NCBI GenBank assembly: GCA_018257865.1 | Contig: JAEUBA010000041.1 | Span: 62,001-126,000, forward strand | DNA length: 64,000 nt | Reading direction: 5' to 3' | DNA from: Stereocaulon alpinum | Lineage: Eukaryota; Ascomycota; Lecanoromycetes; Lecanorales; Stereocaulaceae | In this document: positions 9,202-20,979 of the stretch, piece after piece | Numbering within the stretch: the first letter of the stretch is position 1 | Layout of the letters: each line of letters opens with the position of its first letter | Position numbers and translations under genes: made by a program | Notes under the pieces: model-generated | The model's database searches: none | Seen by the model: the letters and a program-made list of their open reading frames with translations, nothing else | What the model was told of the DNA's origin: nothing

Positions 9202-9884
9202 TTTGGACGTGATGATGGTGTCAAATTGTGATATATTGTGGCACTGTGCCGATTTTGAGGCAAGCTTTGGAGCTGTATAAGGACAGATGAACGTTGTCGC
9301 AGAGGATAGGCAAGATGTTTGAAACGTTGCTCAGATACTGTGGGTGTTGTTGGTGAAAATATATGTGATGTTCGTCATGGGTCATGCCCTGCAGTGTATA
9401 AGTAGCTGGGGATTGAGTCCTCTCAGTCCTCTGAGTCCTCTTAGTCCTCTCCCCCTTCCGGCCCCGTCTAGCGATCCATAGGAAGTTCTGCTCTTACAGA
9501 AGGTATTCCGAGAAAGTATGCCGACTCCGTAGTTTCACGAATAGAGCCGGCTTTGGATCTAGCAGAAATACGGAGAGCATTAGGGATCCCGATGGATCAT
9601 CGAGTGGGCAATTGTCAGACTCGCGATACACATCCCGATCCAGATATATAAGACCAGAATGTGAAAGTATACATCCTCCCTCGCATACGGTGAACGAAAT
9701 TTCCTAGCAAAAACTCCTGGATGTGCGTAAATCATTTCTCGTCTTCCTCCCCACTTTCCTAGCTACGGGACCCGGCCCCTCAACCAACACTTACGTAAAT
9801 GGCGAGAAATCTGTAATATTTGATGAAGACCAATTAAGACCAGAAATGCGCCCGTTTTCCAGCCATTATGATGTGTCGGATTCG
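9202..9884. other. Intergenic with TATA and short repeat
   Basis: Upstream region of the Lys-tail gene (TATATA near 9360) and 3' flank of the next zinc-finger gene. It contains the AGTCCTCT repeat noted separately. Confidence 0.4.
9416..9451. repeat. Four tandem AGTCCTCTN units
   Basis: Nine-base unit AGTCCTCT plus one variable base, four times in a row. It lies in the upstream region of the Lys-tail gene, about 215 bases before its ATG. Function unknown; simple slippage repeat is sufficient explanation. Confidence 0.75.
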
Positions 9885-10790
9885 TCAGCCTTGACGGTCA
9901 GTGGCGTGCGGGATTTCCTTAAACATGTGCTTGAAGGAAGTTCGGTCCACCTTATTCCTGCCAGGATTTGACGCAATCGCCATCTTGTGGGCGTCCTTCA
10001 AGTGCCTCATCACATTGTTCAAGTTCCCAAACTTCGTATTGCAGTCGCTCCCATCATTTTTCTTCCCCAAGCATACGAAGTCTGTGGGTGGCTTATTGGA
10101 ATGGTTTTTCAGGACGTGTCGGTCCAGATTGTGCTTCGCACACTTCCCCTTGAATGACTTCTGACATTTTTCGCACTCGATTGAGCTCTGACTCGTAGTT
10201 GTGCCTTGACCGCTATTGACGGCCGGTGCTGCCGCGTTCGGATTTAAAGGTAGCTGGGGGGTTTGAGACGGCGATAAGTGGTCAGGCTGGGTGAAGTCCC
10301 CAGTATTCCCGTATGCATAAGTTCGCATTCGACCAGAAGCATCTAGCGACATCTGCTGTTCATTCCTGGAAGCGTATGCCAGTTGAGATAGCTCCATCGA
10401 TGTAGTAGCTGTTCCAGCTAGCGTAGCGTGACGAGATGCATCGAGGTCTTTGTAGAAACCTTTATGGACCGCTTGGGATGGTTTTGGACCCTGATATGGA
10501 ATCGAGACTGGGCTTCCAATGCATGAATTGATGAGCTGCTGGTCACCGATCTGCACTGGGTGAATGGCGGCATCTTCTTCAAAAGGAGAGTGAACATCGG
10601 ACGTAGGCGGACTGGGGCTTCCCCAAGGGAGAGAATCCGCGTAAGAGAACGTAGGTTGAGTCGATGAGGCGGTAGCAGAGGCTTCGGAGCTGTACGGGTA
10701 TGGCGAAGCTTGGCTCGAAGAAAGCGGAGATCCATGGGCATAGGGAGTACTGTCCTGCGCCTTAGTGATATCTCTTAAGGTAGTGTTCAT
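9885..10790 (-). CDS. C2H2-type zinc-finger protein, Ser/Pro-rich N-terminus
   Basis: 301 aa from the ATG at 10790. Residues 1-200 are Ser/Thr/Pro/Gln-rich low complexity, as in fungal transcription-factor activation regions. At ~203-226 a finger CEKCQKSFKG...HNLDRHVLKNH gives C-x2-C with two His. A second, longer unit follows: FVCLGKKNDGSDC (C-x9-C) then FGNLNNVMRHLKDAH. This wide-spaced second finger is common in fungal C2H2 proteins of unknown role. Likely nuclear; DNA target unknown. Not related in tail or layout to the GRELLS family at 1.5-3.7 kb. Single exon. Confidence 0.75.
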   Translation of the reverse strand: MNTTLRDITKAQDSTPYAHGSPLSSSQASPYPYSSEASATASSTQPTFSYADSLPWGSPSPPTSDVHSPFEEDAAIHPVQIGDQQLINSCIGSPVSIPYQGPKPSQAVHKGFYKDLDASRHATLAGTATTSMELSQLAYASRNEQQMSLDASGRMRTYAYGNTGDFTQPDHLSPSQTPQLPLNPNAAAPAVNSGQGTTTSQSSIECEKCQKSFKGKCAKHNLDRHVLKNHSNKPPTDFVCLGKKNDGSDCNTKFGNLNNVMRHLKDAHKMAIASNPGRNKVDRTSFKHMFKEIPHATDRQG

Positions 10791-11258
10791 ATCTTACTCA
10801 AAGTAACTTGGCCCCCTAGTCCATTGATAGCTGCTATCCGCCATAATCCGTTGCAGATGGTGTCACAGTGTAAGTTGACCGGACCAATGTCTAGGTCCCT
10901 GCTGATTTCACAATACTCAAAATCAAGTAGCTGTCGCAGGCAGTGATCTTGCGATTCAATCTCGAGTCCTGACAGGATGGGTGAAATTGCTGATGTCGAA
11001 GAAGGATGCTACGCTAGAGAGCAGCACGAGTGGTGGTATAGCGGCTTTAGCGGCAGCGAAGGGGCGCAGAGAGCGGATCTGGAGCGAGGGTATACAGACG
11101 CCACTGGTGTAATGTGCCGATGTGTTCTTGTGGCAACATTTTCCAACCACCTAGGGTATGTGTTGACGCTTGGAGGGGTAGGATTGGTAAAATAGGGCCC
11201 GCCAAGCCTGGGAGGACTGAACATGACGGATATCCTGCGCAACATTAGTGAGAAGACT

Positions 11259-11594
11259 TCAGTGTGCCCATTCGGTGTTTGGTTCATTTGGATATTCTTC
11301 ACCAGACGTTTTCACAGCCATTGGATAGAGCCCTTGAGGATCGGCAAGCTTCACATGAGGTGTAAACGTCAAATTGACCTTACTGGGCGTTGTTTTCAGT
11401 AACGTCGATTCACCAAGCCGCAAGCCCAGGGATCCTGTAAAATCTCTTAGAAAGAGGGGTAGGCCCAAGGTATCCACATCATGGACTGTTCTGAGTTGAC
11501 TCAGGATCCGACATGGGACCTTAGAAAGTGACATTTTGTGCGAAATAGGATTCTCTAAAGTCGACCACAAAAGACTGCGATTAGTCATGCTCAT
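11259..11594 (-). CDS. Hypothetical protein (low support)
   Basis: 111 codons from an ATG at 11594. No domain recognised; composition is compatible with a globular fragment. It may be an exon of a larger gene, since a 63-codon frame overlaps upstream (to 11772), or chance. Confidence 0.25.
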   Translation of the reverse strand: MSMTNRSLLWSTLENPISHKMSLSKVPCRILSQLRTVHDVDTLGLPLFLRDFTGSLGLRLGESTLLKTTPSKVNLTFTPHVKLADPQGLYPMAVKTSGEEYPNEPNTEWAH

Positions 11595-14417
11595 TGCACG
11601 GTGATGGTTTAGGCTGAGGCCGAGGCCGAAAACAGGCTCCAGGCAGCTTCTCCATAACCAGACTCTGGTTTACGACTGGTATATCGACCATTGGGAAACA
11701 AATGTATAATGAATAAGTATGATATAAGCATAGGGTTCGAAGTCTGTATTTTGAGTGCGGCAAGAGTGTCAAACGTCAATTCAGAGGGTTATAATTCTAG
11801 CAAACATTGCCAGCAATAGCCCCGACAGCTTTGGGACGTATGCTCCCTTTAATCTCTCGTTGTTCCACTGCGCTAGACAATGTAGGCAACCGCATGCCTT
11901 GTGAGCCGCCAGCTTCCGTTTTTGAGGGGGCTGTTTCAGCATTCGATGCGTCCCCGCTCGCTTGATAACAGGATATTTCATCCGATTGGAGAGTGGTGTG
12001 ATGAAGCGCATTAGCTCTATGGGGCCTGGTTTCCCATGCTCCTTGCCTCTTGGCCTGATGACGCCAGAGACTCTGGAGATATGTACCGTTGGTGGATTCC
12101 TATTCGTGACCTAAACTTCAGTGGCTAGCGACAAGGTCGAAATCTAGAAGTAGCCATACTCTGCAATTCGCCGATATACTTCCCTAGACTGGAAGCGAAC
12201 TATGCTGACTTTCTATTAGTCCTTGAATTGACCTAGACGCATTTGGAGTTGATGCGTCGAACTAGACCTCGACATGTTGGGCGGTACTTTTATGCAACAT
12301 CAGAGGGTTTCTTAGGTGGCTAGGAAGAATCTTGGTACTGGGGCTGCGGACTCTAGAGTACTACGATTGGAGATCACCATGTCTTTCCAATGCCATGTGC
12401 AGAGTATGTAGGAGAAGAGGCCGAGCTTTGCGTGCGCTCTCAATCATCCATGCATACATCGTCGTACCATCGACTGAAATAGAAAGACGTCGAGGCAGGG
12501 CGTCCCTCATGTAGATTGAAAGATGTCCATCCTGGCAAACCAATGGAGGGTTGTGCAAACGTTCTTCCGGTCTGCTAAGTAACGACTCTTCTTGCTCAAA
12601 GGAGGGACGAGCACGTAGGAAGCCCCAAGTGCAATGTCCAGCGCTAGCCTCATTGGTGGAGGCACTCTTGTTGGACAAGGACCTCCGACAATGTCTTCAA
12701 ATTTGCAAGGAAAAGTATAGGTAGGAACGGCGGACGATGACAGGAATGCGAAGCTGCAAAGGATTACGGAATGTGGGGTAAGCAGGGGTAGGCTTACTGT
12801 TTTTCAGGTTTTATCATCATCTGCTAGCCCTCAAGACCGGAAGACGGACTTTGGTATGAATGTTGGAGTGCTCACCGATGACACTAGGATAGAACCTGCC
12901 TCACGGATCAGCCTCCGAGATCCTAATAAGACTTGTTCTGGGCTGCGAAGCTCGAACTTTCGTGGACGAGAAGGACGTCTGACCGGAGGGCGACCTCCCC
13001 AGGGGAGTATCCTAGAATGGATGATGTTTGTAAGAGCTGTTGGCACAAGACATGGAGATGCAAAAATTGAATTGCTTTCGGTGTAGACAATGTGTAAGGC
13101 TTAGAGCCGGCGCCAATCAAATGTACCGGGTCCAAAGACGGTCAATGCTTTCATGTGCTTTATAGATCTAGTCTGGCACACAAACAAGTCCAGCTCGAGG
13201 TCGTTCCAACGAGATTACGAAGACATAAGTGCACCGCACAATCTAGGCGTGTCGCTATGGATCGCCGATTCGGAAGCATGAGCCTCAAGGAGGAAACCGT
13301 GCCTGTATATTAACATAAGGAACGGCAAAACATTGAGATTGCTTCGTAGTGGGCAACTATAATGCATTCAGCAATGTTGGTGGGGAATGTAGGAAGTCCA
13401 CAGCCGGCCAGACTCGAAAGCTTGTCTGAGGTACGAGATAGGATCTCCTGTATATTGTGATATCGGCTAAGATATTCGTTCATATACACGAGGCGAGAAT
13501 CTCATGGTTTAATCCAACTAGAAGTCGGTCGGCTGAGCTAGATCGTTCCAAAATTGAAGATATACTAAGTCTTGAATAACGGGCCCGGTTGTAACATGAT
13601 AATTCACACTCAGTGACGTCTTGCGACTTTCTAGATATAATAATATCCTAGGACAGGAAGCGCTCTGATGCGGTGCAAAGTAGCGAGAGGGTGCCGGTGT
13701 CGAGGTCTATAGTGATGTTCACTGTATGTATACCGTCGATACACACCATAAAGAATCAAATGTATGGTGTTTTAACTTGGCTTCGAACAATTAGCGGGTA
13801 TATGGAGGATGATTGAATATTTTTCCCAGCGTGTTTATCGGGCTCCAAGAGTATCCACTTGCCAGATCCTACGCTGTCGATATTCAGGAACAAGCAGTCG
13901 TTTCTGTTCACAACTCACAAGAGTCACAAGACCGTATATCCCAAAATATCAGAATCGACTGGTCCTTTGTAACGATGCCGATACAAGCCCAGCTACACAG
14001 TAAGTTCGAGCTGATGACAGTTCAGGTCACGAAGATAGTGATGGAGATGCTACGGGAGAGTCGCGTTGGCCGAAAACACGCCAAGGGATTCAGAGCAGTG
14101 CGTTACTGCGTCACCTCAATACTCTGTGCAGTTCAATGACAATAAACATCTTTGCAAGCGCTCTTGTTGCAAAGATATTGTTGGATAGTCGATGTGCAGA
14201 TTCTCAATCCCAGTCACTTTGTTTCTGTGACTTTCCCTATTGACTAGCGCGCCAAATGACTAGCGCTCCTCCGCCACACGAATTTGACTCATTCACATGT
14301 TTTGTGTGAGGTATCACCTAGTACCTGTTCCTCTGAATTTTCTAAATTCCTGTTTCAGCATACATTGTGAACGTTCCTGACACCTTATGTCTGCTTACCA
14401 ACACATGAGCCACCAGG
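11595..14417. other. 2.8 kb gene-poor stretch
   Basis: The best candidate is a minus-strand frame at 12361-12678 (about 105 codons, no ATG until residue 57) with protein-like composition, possibly an exon or relic. A plus-strand frame at 13813-14139 also lacks an ATG. Nothing else supported. The last ~150 bases should hold the promoter of the E3 ligase gene. Confidence 0.35.
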
Positions 14418-16302
14418 ATGGCCGATGATAACGGCGAAGATGCAGATGATGAACGGACACTTGAGCTGTCAACAGTTGCAGCGATCTACCCTGAGCTCTC
14501 CCTCGATCCTTCAGGCTCGGAGCCCTTCTCCGCCTCCATAGATGTGGCAGTCGAACCCATCAAAGGCCTGCTGATCCGCTTCCCAACGCCTGAAGGCGCG
14601 CCACCAGAAAACGAGTATACACCTCCTAGCTCGACGGAGGAGGGTGTTTCTGTTCAGCAGTATGTTGGAGAGGAATTTGAAAATGACGCTTGCTTGACCG
14701 AAAATACTATACGAGATGCACATCGTCTGTCACATCTGCCTCCTCTGACATTGAGACTCTCGCTTCCGAACGGATACCCAGCAGAAAAGCCACCAATGTT
14801 CTACCTGTCGTCACAGTGGCTCCCGGACAGAAAGCTAAAGGAGCTACGCGCTGCTGGACACACTATCTGGGACGACATGGGAAGGGACCAGGTGGTTTTT
14901 GCGTACATTGACCATCTGCGTGAAGCTGCAGAGAGGGGATTCGACCTTGGTCAGGGCGACGCAGAGGTGCTCGTGGTCTCAGCGGACCTCAAAGTTGCTC
15001 TGCTAGATTTTGACCTGAAGGCGAAACGTGCGAAATTCGAGAGGGAGACATTCGAATGTGGGATATGTCTAGGTGGGGCCTGACGCAGCCACGAGTATGT
15101 TCGCACTAGACTAACAGACTATTGCAGAGCCCAAGAAAGGCACCGCATGCCATCGCCTACTCCTTTGCTCACACGTCTTTTGCGTCGAGTGCCTTCAAGA
15201 CTTCTACAACAATTGCATCACTGAGGGGGATATCGGTAACGTCAAATGTATTGCGCCAAAGTGTGGTTCACAACCTACATCTAGCGTCGTTGAATCCTCC
15301 AAGAAGCTGGACGACGATCGAACCTTGGAGCCGAGTGAGCTTCTACAGATACCCTTAGAGCAGGAAATTGTCCAGAGATATGTCAAACTCAAGCGGAAGA
15401 AGCGTCTGGAATCGGATCCCACCACGGTCTATTGCCCGCGCCAATGGTGTCAGGGTCCGGCTCGAATACCAAACAAGAAGCCTGTCATAGTGGGGCCCGA
15501 GCAAGGAGAGCTCACCGAGAAGGTCAAAGAGCCCGATACTGACACTTACCGAAAGTCGAATTCCGAGGCTCTACCTCCACCAGCTGAGCGCCTTGCCATT
15601 TGCGAAGACTGCGGCTTTGCATTCTGTAGAGTTTGCAAGGCAAGCTGGCACGGCGAATACTTTGTCTGCTTCCCGCGCAGCCAATTCGAACTCACAACCG
15701 AGGAAAGAGCTTCAGAGGATTATATGATGCTGCATACGCAACCTTGTCCCACTTGTAATGCTCGGGCTCAGAAGACACATGGCTGCAATCATATGATTTG
15801 CTTCAGGTGCAACACCCACTTCTGCTACCTGTGCGGGGCCTATCTGGAAAGAGACAATCCGTATCAACACTATAACACCCGGCAGAAAGGATGTTACATG
15901 CGTCTTTGGGAGCTCGAAGGCGGAGATGACGGTGAATTCGGCCAAGGCTTTCAAGGTGGTGGTGCAGCTGGCGAACCAGTGGAATGGTCAGACGAAGAGT
16001 CAGACGACGAGGAGGAGCCTCCGTTTCCTCCACTTCCGGTGGAGCTAGCTGTGCCACAACAGCATCTTCCACAAGCTCCTGCACAGCATGTGCAAGCGGT
16101 CGTCGTTCGTCTTCCAGGTCCAGCAGCACCTGCTGCACCACGACAAGATAGGCAGCAAGCTGCTGCACAGCGTGTGCCAAGGGCCAACGTACCGCGCCGT
16201 AATGAAAATCCGGGACTTCAGCGAGCATTAAGGATGATACAAGATGACGAAGAAGATGAATGGGATAGTGATGAGATGGATGATCTTGACGACTGGGAAT
16301 AA
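14418..16302 (+). CDS. ITT1: RWD-RBR E3 ubiquitin ligase (ITT1/RNF14-like)
   Basis: Two exons, 14418-15072 and 15128-16302, 609 aa. The 55-nt intron has GTGGGG, branch ACTAACAG and acceptor TTGCAG; splicing restores CGICLEPKKGTACHR across the junction. An RWD domain covers ~10-175. RING1 begins at C214/C217. The IBR spans ~321-399 (C321, C326, C377, C380, C385, C388, H393, C399). RING2 starts C425/C428 with the catalytic-type Cys C438 in THGCNHM. The Asp/Glu-rich tail (~470-609) contains a Gln/Ala/Pro-rich stretch. RBR ligases take ubiquitin from E2 onto the RING2 cysteine as a thioester. RNF14-type members act on translation factors and stalled ribosomes; yeast Itt1 affects termination. All key cysteines are intact. 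Confidence 0.92.
15073..15127 (+). other. Intron of the RBR ligase gene
   Basis: 55 nt, GT...AG, with CTAAC 12 bases before the acceptor. A stop (TGA at 15081) would end translation if it were retained, truncating the protein inside RING1. Confidence 0.85.
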
Positions 16303-17740
16303 GGGGGAATGTGAGACGGGACTGAGCCACATCAAGGGCAAATGAGCTTTCTGTCTATTAAGCTGATGAGACAGGTCCCGCCCACCATCGCTGACTCATG
16401 GTTATTCAACCGAGCTAAATGGGCGATTTTGTATATACTGCTGCATAGCGTGGGAACATTACAATAAGGAAGACTCAATTAATTGGACTATTCTATTCAG
16501 GAATCAAGCTTTGGTGTTGAGTCTTGCCCTCCTCATTGTGGCATGTCAACCATTTTCCGTTCCAACGGAACCTTGCCCTTCCAATCGACTTGATGATTTG
16601 AAACACACTAATTTCAAGTGCAGTTGGCTGACAAACAGAACTTACTGAGGCCGGTGATCGGAAATCAATGTCCTAGCCTTGACGCGTTGCTGAGATGCAA
16701 AAGGCCTAGGACTGAGTCGTATTCTTATGCTGTTGCGGGAGAGACCAGTGGGGTTAATGAACGTTAGTTAGTGAGAATCGACCATCAATATACTTGCTAT
16801 GGGACTGGAGAAAGTAATGGTGATTAGGATTCGGCCAGAATTTGGGTGCTGGAGTTATGTAACGGGAAGGTTGTTTGGCCACGATGAGCTACTCCAAAGA
16901 AACAGAGTCTTATATATTCCATTTGCAATTTCGCGGAAGGAGATTGATTGTGAAGTACCAGTAATGGGGATTCAGCCATAGGATCTGCGAGCACGCTGCT
17001 TCGTCTTCTCTCGGTTGTGCATGACACTGATCAAGTATTTTTAGGCAAGAAGCCCAAGATAATAACATCTCAGCTCGTTTCCCATGTGTCCTACAACGTC
17101 CAGGGCTCAGTTGGGTTTCCCAGAAGTCAGTGGTAAGTTCCCCACAGATAGCGAGTCATGTCGGCATTCGTGGCCGTCGAATCTGGATTACATTAGCATG
17201 AGGTCAGCCACGAAGATTGTGACGATCCTTACCTTGTCACGAGCGGGATCGTAAAGACTCCCTCTCCGACAAGTGGTTTTCACGTTATCGGCTCTCGGTG
17301 AAACCTACCTATCCCGCCCGGGAAGCAGTCTCCAACGAGGTGATCGACAGCGGAACGTGGGTTTTCATGCAAGGCAATGTCGTAACCGCTACGTCCGACC
17401 TGTCTCACTGTATGACATGTGTGATGTGCGGAGAGATGAAATAATACAAAGAGCGGTAGTCCATGGTCATTCACAATGTAACGAAGAATTTGTGAGTGAT
17501 ACCGCAACAGGAACGAAGAACACCGAGGACAGAACCAAATCATTACTGCGGGAATACCTTGAAGTACAAACCCGCATTCCTCCATCGAAAGATTTCCAGC
17601 TCACTACCATCTCGACTTGGTACTCGATAAGGTCGTCTCAGGAAGATATCACGGCCTACTTCTAGGTTGGCAACACCGGTCAGTGATCGTGATTGACAAG
17701 TTGGAGAACCGTGCTGAAAGTTATAAAAGGGAGACACAAC
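16303..17740. other. Gene-free stretch
   Basis: No recognisable gene. A plus-strand frame at 17273-17665 (no ATG start) has no motif. The sequence is unremarkable. Confidence 0.35.
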
Positions 17741-17749
17741 GAAGTCATT

Positions 17750-18846
17750 CTCTCAATACCTAGTACCCGACCTACACGGCAAGGTTGCCCTAGTCACCGG
17801 AGCAAATGGAGGCATAGGAAAAGCCGCAACACAGATCCTAGCCCGCTAAGGCGCCAAAGTGGACGTTTGCTCACGTTCTCCAAGCGTGCGATGCTAATGG
17901 ATGCTTAGATTCATGGCATGCCGTTCGAAAAGGAAAGCCGAGGAAGTCATCGCTGAGATCCGGAGAACAGATACAGATGCAGATCTGGAGTTCCCGGAGT
18001 ACGATGCCTCTTCGCTGCAAGCAGTACACGCGTCCGGAATAGAGTTTCTGCGCCATGACTTACCGTTGGACATCGTGCTATTGAATGCTGGTGCAATCAA
18101 GTCCCAGCCGGAAGCTAGCAAGGATGGATTAGAATAAGTGTCCGCAAGCAATCACCTCGCGCACTTCGCCCTCATCATGACTCTCATGCCGGCTTTGGAG
18201 AAGGCGGCTAGTGAGCATGGCGATGTGAGAATTACGTCGACTACGTCCGCGGGGTTCGCTATGCATCCTGATCCCACATCTTTGCATATTGACGACGATG
18301 AATTGGATGTTAAGGGGCCTAGGGTTTGGTGGAAGGACACGATGCCTATGTATGGACGGTCGAAGACATGCAACATATTGTTCAGCTCGGAGCTCAGTCG
18401 AAGGCTGAGAAAGACTGAATGGGGGCATTGCGTGAGGAGTAACGCTGCGCATCCCGGGACTGTGGCGACCACGTTGAACGCGTCCGTGAGAAGCAGTTGG
18501 GTCAATTGAGCTGCTGAGCATCTAGTCTATGCCCTCTTTGCGGTATTCTGACCTACTCTGGCCGAAACCATACCCACTAATCTTTGCTCAGATACCAAGC
18601 GATGCTGGAGCAGTCAATCTACTGTATGCGGCTACATTGAAGGAAGTCCAAGAGAAAGATCGTAGTGGCAAATATATGACGCCGTACGGGTACGTCAATT
18701 CAGCTCCGTTTGGGAAGCCAGCTAGCGATCCTGTGCTGGCGGAGCAGCTTTGGAAGAGGTCGATAGAATTGTGTGAGAAGCATGTGCCGGAGATGAAGAT
18801 TGATAATGGACTCTGTTACAGTCTTATCATTTCAGACATGTCTTGA
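17750..18846 (+). pseudogene. Short-chain dehydrogenase/reductase pseudogene
   Basis: All parts of a classical NAD(P)-dependent SDR are present in order: DLHGKVALVTGANGGIGKAA (TGxxxGIG), ACRSKRKAEEVI, LDIVLLNAGA (NNAG-like), MYGRSKTCNILF (YxxSK active site), NAAHPGTVATTL and a C-terminal FGKPASDP/LWKRSIELCEKH segment. The frame is broken by TAA at 17847 and at 18135, both readable as CAA-to-TAA. An extra stretch with a stop and frame shift lies at ~17860-17905, and another shift near 18509-18529. No ATG precedes the Rossmann motif. Intact relatives are ~330 aa oxidoreductases of the retinol-dehydrogenase type. The gene is dead unless several sequencing errors coincide. Confidence 0.87.
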
Positions 18847-19167
18847 ATCAATAAGCTGCGGCGTCGCATGATCATGTGGAAATTGTACTTTTGTGTTCCT
18901 TCTCTGTAAGAGGACATCCCGGTTTGTGATTATACATTAGCGAAATGCGATAATAGATCGGCCTTATATCTAGGTATCTGTGACAGTGAGTGTGGGACTT
19001 TAGTCGCTGTATAGTCAATTCTTTCTTGTTCGATCAGCTCTCATTTCAGGCGAGATGATGAGCAAAGAGATAATAACAGCAAAGAAAAGTATACCTGAGG
19101 AATCCTCTGTCTGTTCCACGCTTACATAAACATCACATTAAATCCTAACCTACAAATTCCCAAACCC

Positions 19168-19401
19168 TCAACAAGCACACCCACCACAATCCCCACAACC
19201 ATCACATCCACCACCCCCACCGCAAGGATCACAAGGACAAACACAAGGCGTCCCACAGCTCCCACACTTACCGCAACCTTGAGTCGCCAAGAATAGAGAG
19301 AATATGGTCAGAAGCGCAATTCCAACCACAGCGCCTATCACGATCGCTATCAGCGCGCCGCCGGTGAGTGCGTGGCTTTGGTTAGCTGGTGTGTTATCCA
19401 T
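19168..19401 (-). CDS. Micro membrane protein A with Cys/Gly-rich tail
   Basis: 77 aa from the ATG at 19401 (ACCATGG context, C-rich leader). A short polar N-terminus (MDNTPANQSHALTGG) is followed by one membrane span at ~14-40 (ALIAIVIGAVVGIALL, TIFSLFLA). The 37-residue tail contains 12 cysteines, many in CxxC or CxC spacing, embedded in Gly/Pro. The architecture recalls cysteine-rich transmembrane modules, but the tail here is much longer. The motif QSHALTGGA before the span parallels QTHHLSGGA of protein C at 21.7 kb. Role unknown; metal binding or multiple S-acylation are both conceivable (inference). Confidence 0.65.
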   Translation of the reverse strand: MDNTPANQSHALTGGALIAIVIGAVVGIALLTIFSLFLATQGCGKCGSCGTPCVCPCDPCGGGGGCDGCGDCGGCAC

Positions 19402-20826
19402 GGTATGGGTGAGTGGACCTTGGTTGAAGGGTGTGGTTTGGTAAGGGAGGGTGAGTCGGGGGAGCCTTTATGTTGGTGGTTGGGTCGACGAGGGACAATG
19501 GGGGTTGGACAATGGTTTTCAGTTGTAGGAGTAGGAAAAAGAAAGCTCATGTTTGCTTTGTTTCCTTGTTTTGATTCCAGCGTCAGCGACTATCGCATCC
19601 ACCATCATGTTTCATGCAACAGATTCATATGATAGTAGAGTATAGGACGGAAACTAGAACTAAGCTAACCAGGATTCTTTAATATCTTCGGGTAGCTTGC
19701 GGGGTCTCTAGGAGCGTTAGAATATCAGCTCTTAGGCCTGTTGCTTAGTCAATCGCTAGCGCGCCACCACCTGGAGCACATAAGTACCCGGCACCCCCTA
19801 CTAGAGAATCTCCAAATTACCCTCAAATTCTAAAGAGGAGTGATCACATTGTCCGCATTTGTAGAATAGGTCGATTTATGTGGTGTGCTTAGAGTGGTCG
19901 AGGGGTCCGCTGGACAGGCAGTTGGTGGGAGAACGAACAATGAGGCTGGAGAGGTCCAAATGGTAGCTGCATAACAAGAAAGGGCGAAGCACGCTCTCCG
20001 AACTCGTCTCAACGAGTGTGTGAATTGATGTGTATACAGAGCAATTGTACAATACTGGTTGTTGGAGTAAGATATGACCGACGGCGGATTGCAAATGATG
20101 GAGCTTTGTTCAGACAACTGTTAAGACTAACGGCTTACAGCCACTGAAATGGCAGAGAGGTATGTTTCACGATGGAATCGGATCATATGTCTGAATCGTA
20201 GTAAGGAATGAATTCTTATGGATATGGATAGAGGCCATGCCGAACATAGACGGTTGCACGGGTGACCTGTGTAACAGATCCGTCAATTGGGCTCTCTGAC
20301 TGGGATGGCAAAAAACTCTCAAACCTTGGTAGTACAACACTGGGTTGAGGCTATCTTTGAGACCGATTTCCCCAAATGTATGAACCGACGATCTCACTAT
20401 GTCTACTGTTCGCTCGGGCACATGCCCTACATGCTTTCTGTTCCATCGGATCAATTGGAAGTTGGTGGCTTGCGAGGACTAATTGCAGAGGCAATAAGGT
20501 TGCTAAGTTTACGTCATTCAAGTATGGCAATGATTCTGATTCTACGGAGCTTGAAACAAAGGAGTGCACCATTCGCATGCATAATCTTTTGATGCATCTC
20601 GAATGAGTATCAAACATTGCCAAAGAAGACGAGAATGAGACCACGACAGTTGAAAATGCATTCTATGTCTTAGACGCAATCGCTAAAAAGACACGCTATC
20701 AATGAACCAAGCCGCTATTCTTCAGAAATCGGAAAGGGAACTCTGTGTTATCGACGCCAAACCGTTCCTCATGTTTATACCCAGATATTATGTTCGTACC
20801 CAGGCATCGCTCCGCCTCCATCTTCT
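19402..20826. other. Spacer in the micro membrane-protein region
   Basis: A plus-strand frame with an ATG at 20376 (76 codons to 20606, hydrophobic N-terminus, two downstream Cys) is possible but unsupported. Minus frames at 19.8-20.1 kb lack ATG. No membrane-protein gene found here. Confidence 0.35.
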
Positions 20827-20979
20827 TCATCCCAAACTTTGCCGTATGAACAATCTCAACGACACAAGAACGACACATCCAAAAAGAACACTCAATATCG
20901 CAGCAGTCCCGAAGACAGTGGCTATAAGGCCAATAACGCTAAGGCCGTAATTGTGAGGAACGTGATCCGATGCGTCCAT
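20827..20979 (-). CDS. Micro membrane protein B (50 aa)
   Basis: Only 50 codons, ATG at 20979 in a strong context (TTAGCCATGGA), stop TGA at 20827. After 12 polar residues a single hydrophobic span runs from ~13 to 43 (LSVIGLIATVFGTAAIL, SVLFGCVVLV) and ends with a short basic tail (RLFIRQSLG). It lies on the same strand as the other small membrane proteins of this region and has the same layout (short polar N-terminus, span near the middle). An overlapping plus-strand frame has no motif. Short length makes chance possible, but an uninterrupted span right after a good start favours a gene. Confidence 0.55.
   Translation of the reverse strand: MDASDHVPHNYGLSVIGLIATVFGTAAILSVLFGCVVLVSLRLFIRQSLG

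Noticed and set aside
15803..16330. 175-codon minus-strand frame
   Set aside because: Shadow of the RBR ligase coding region.
19733..19767. TTAGGCCTGT with GCCAC 21 bases away, upstream of protein A
   Set aside because: Spacing fits the bipartite element but only half of the palindrome bases match; counted as chance.
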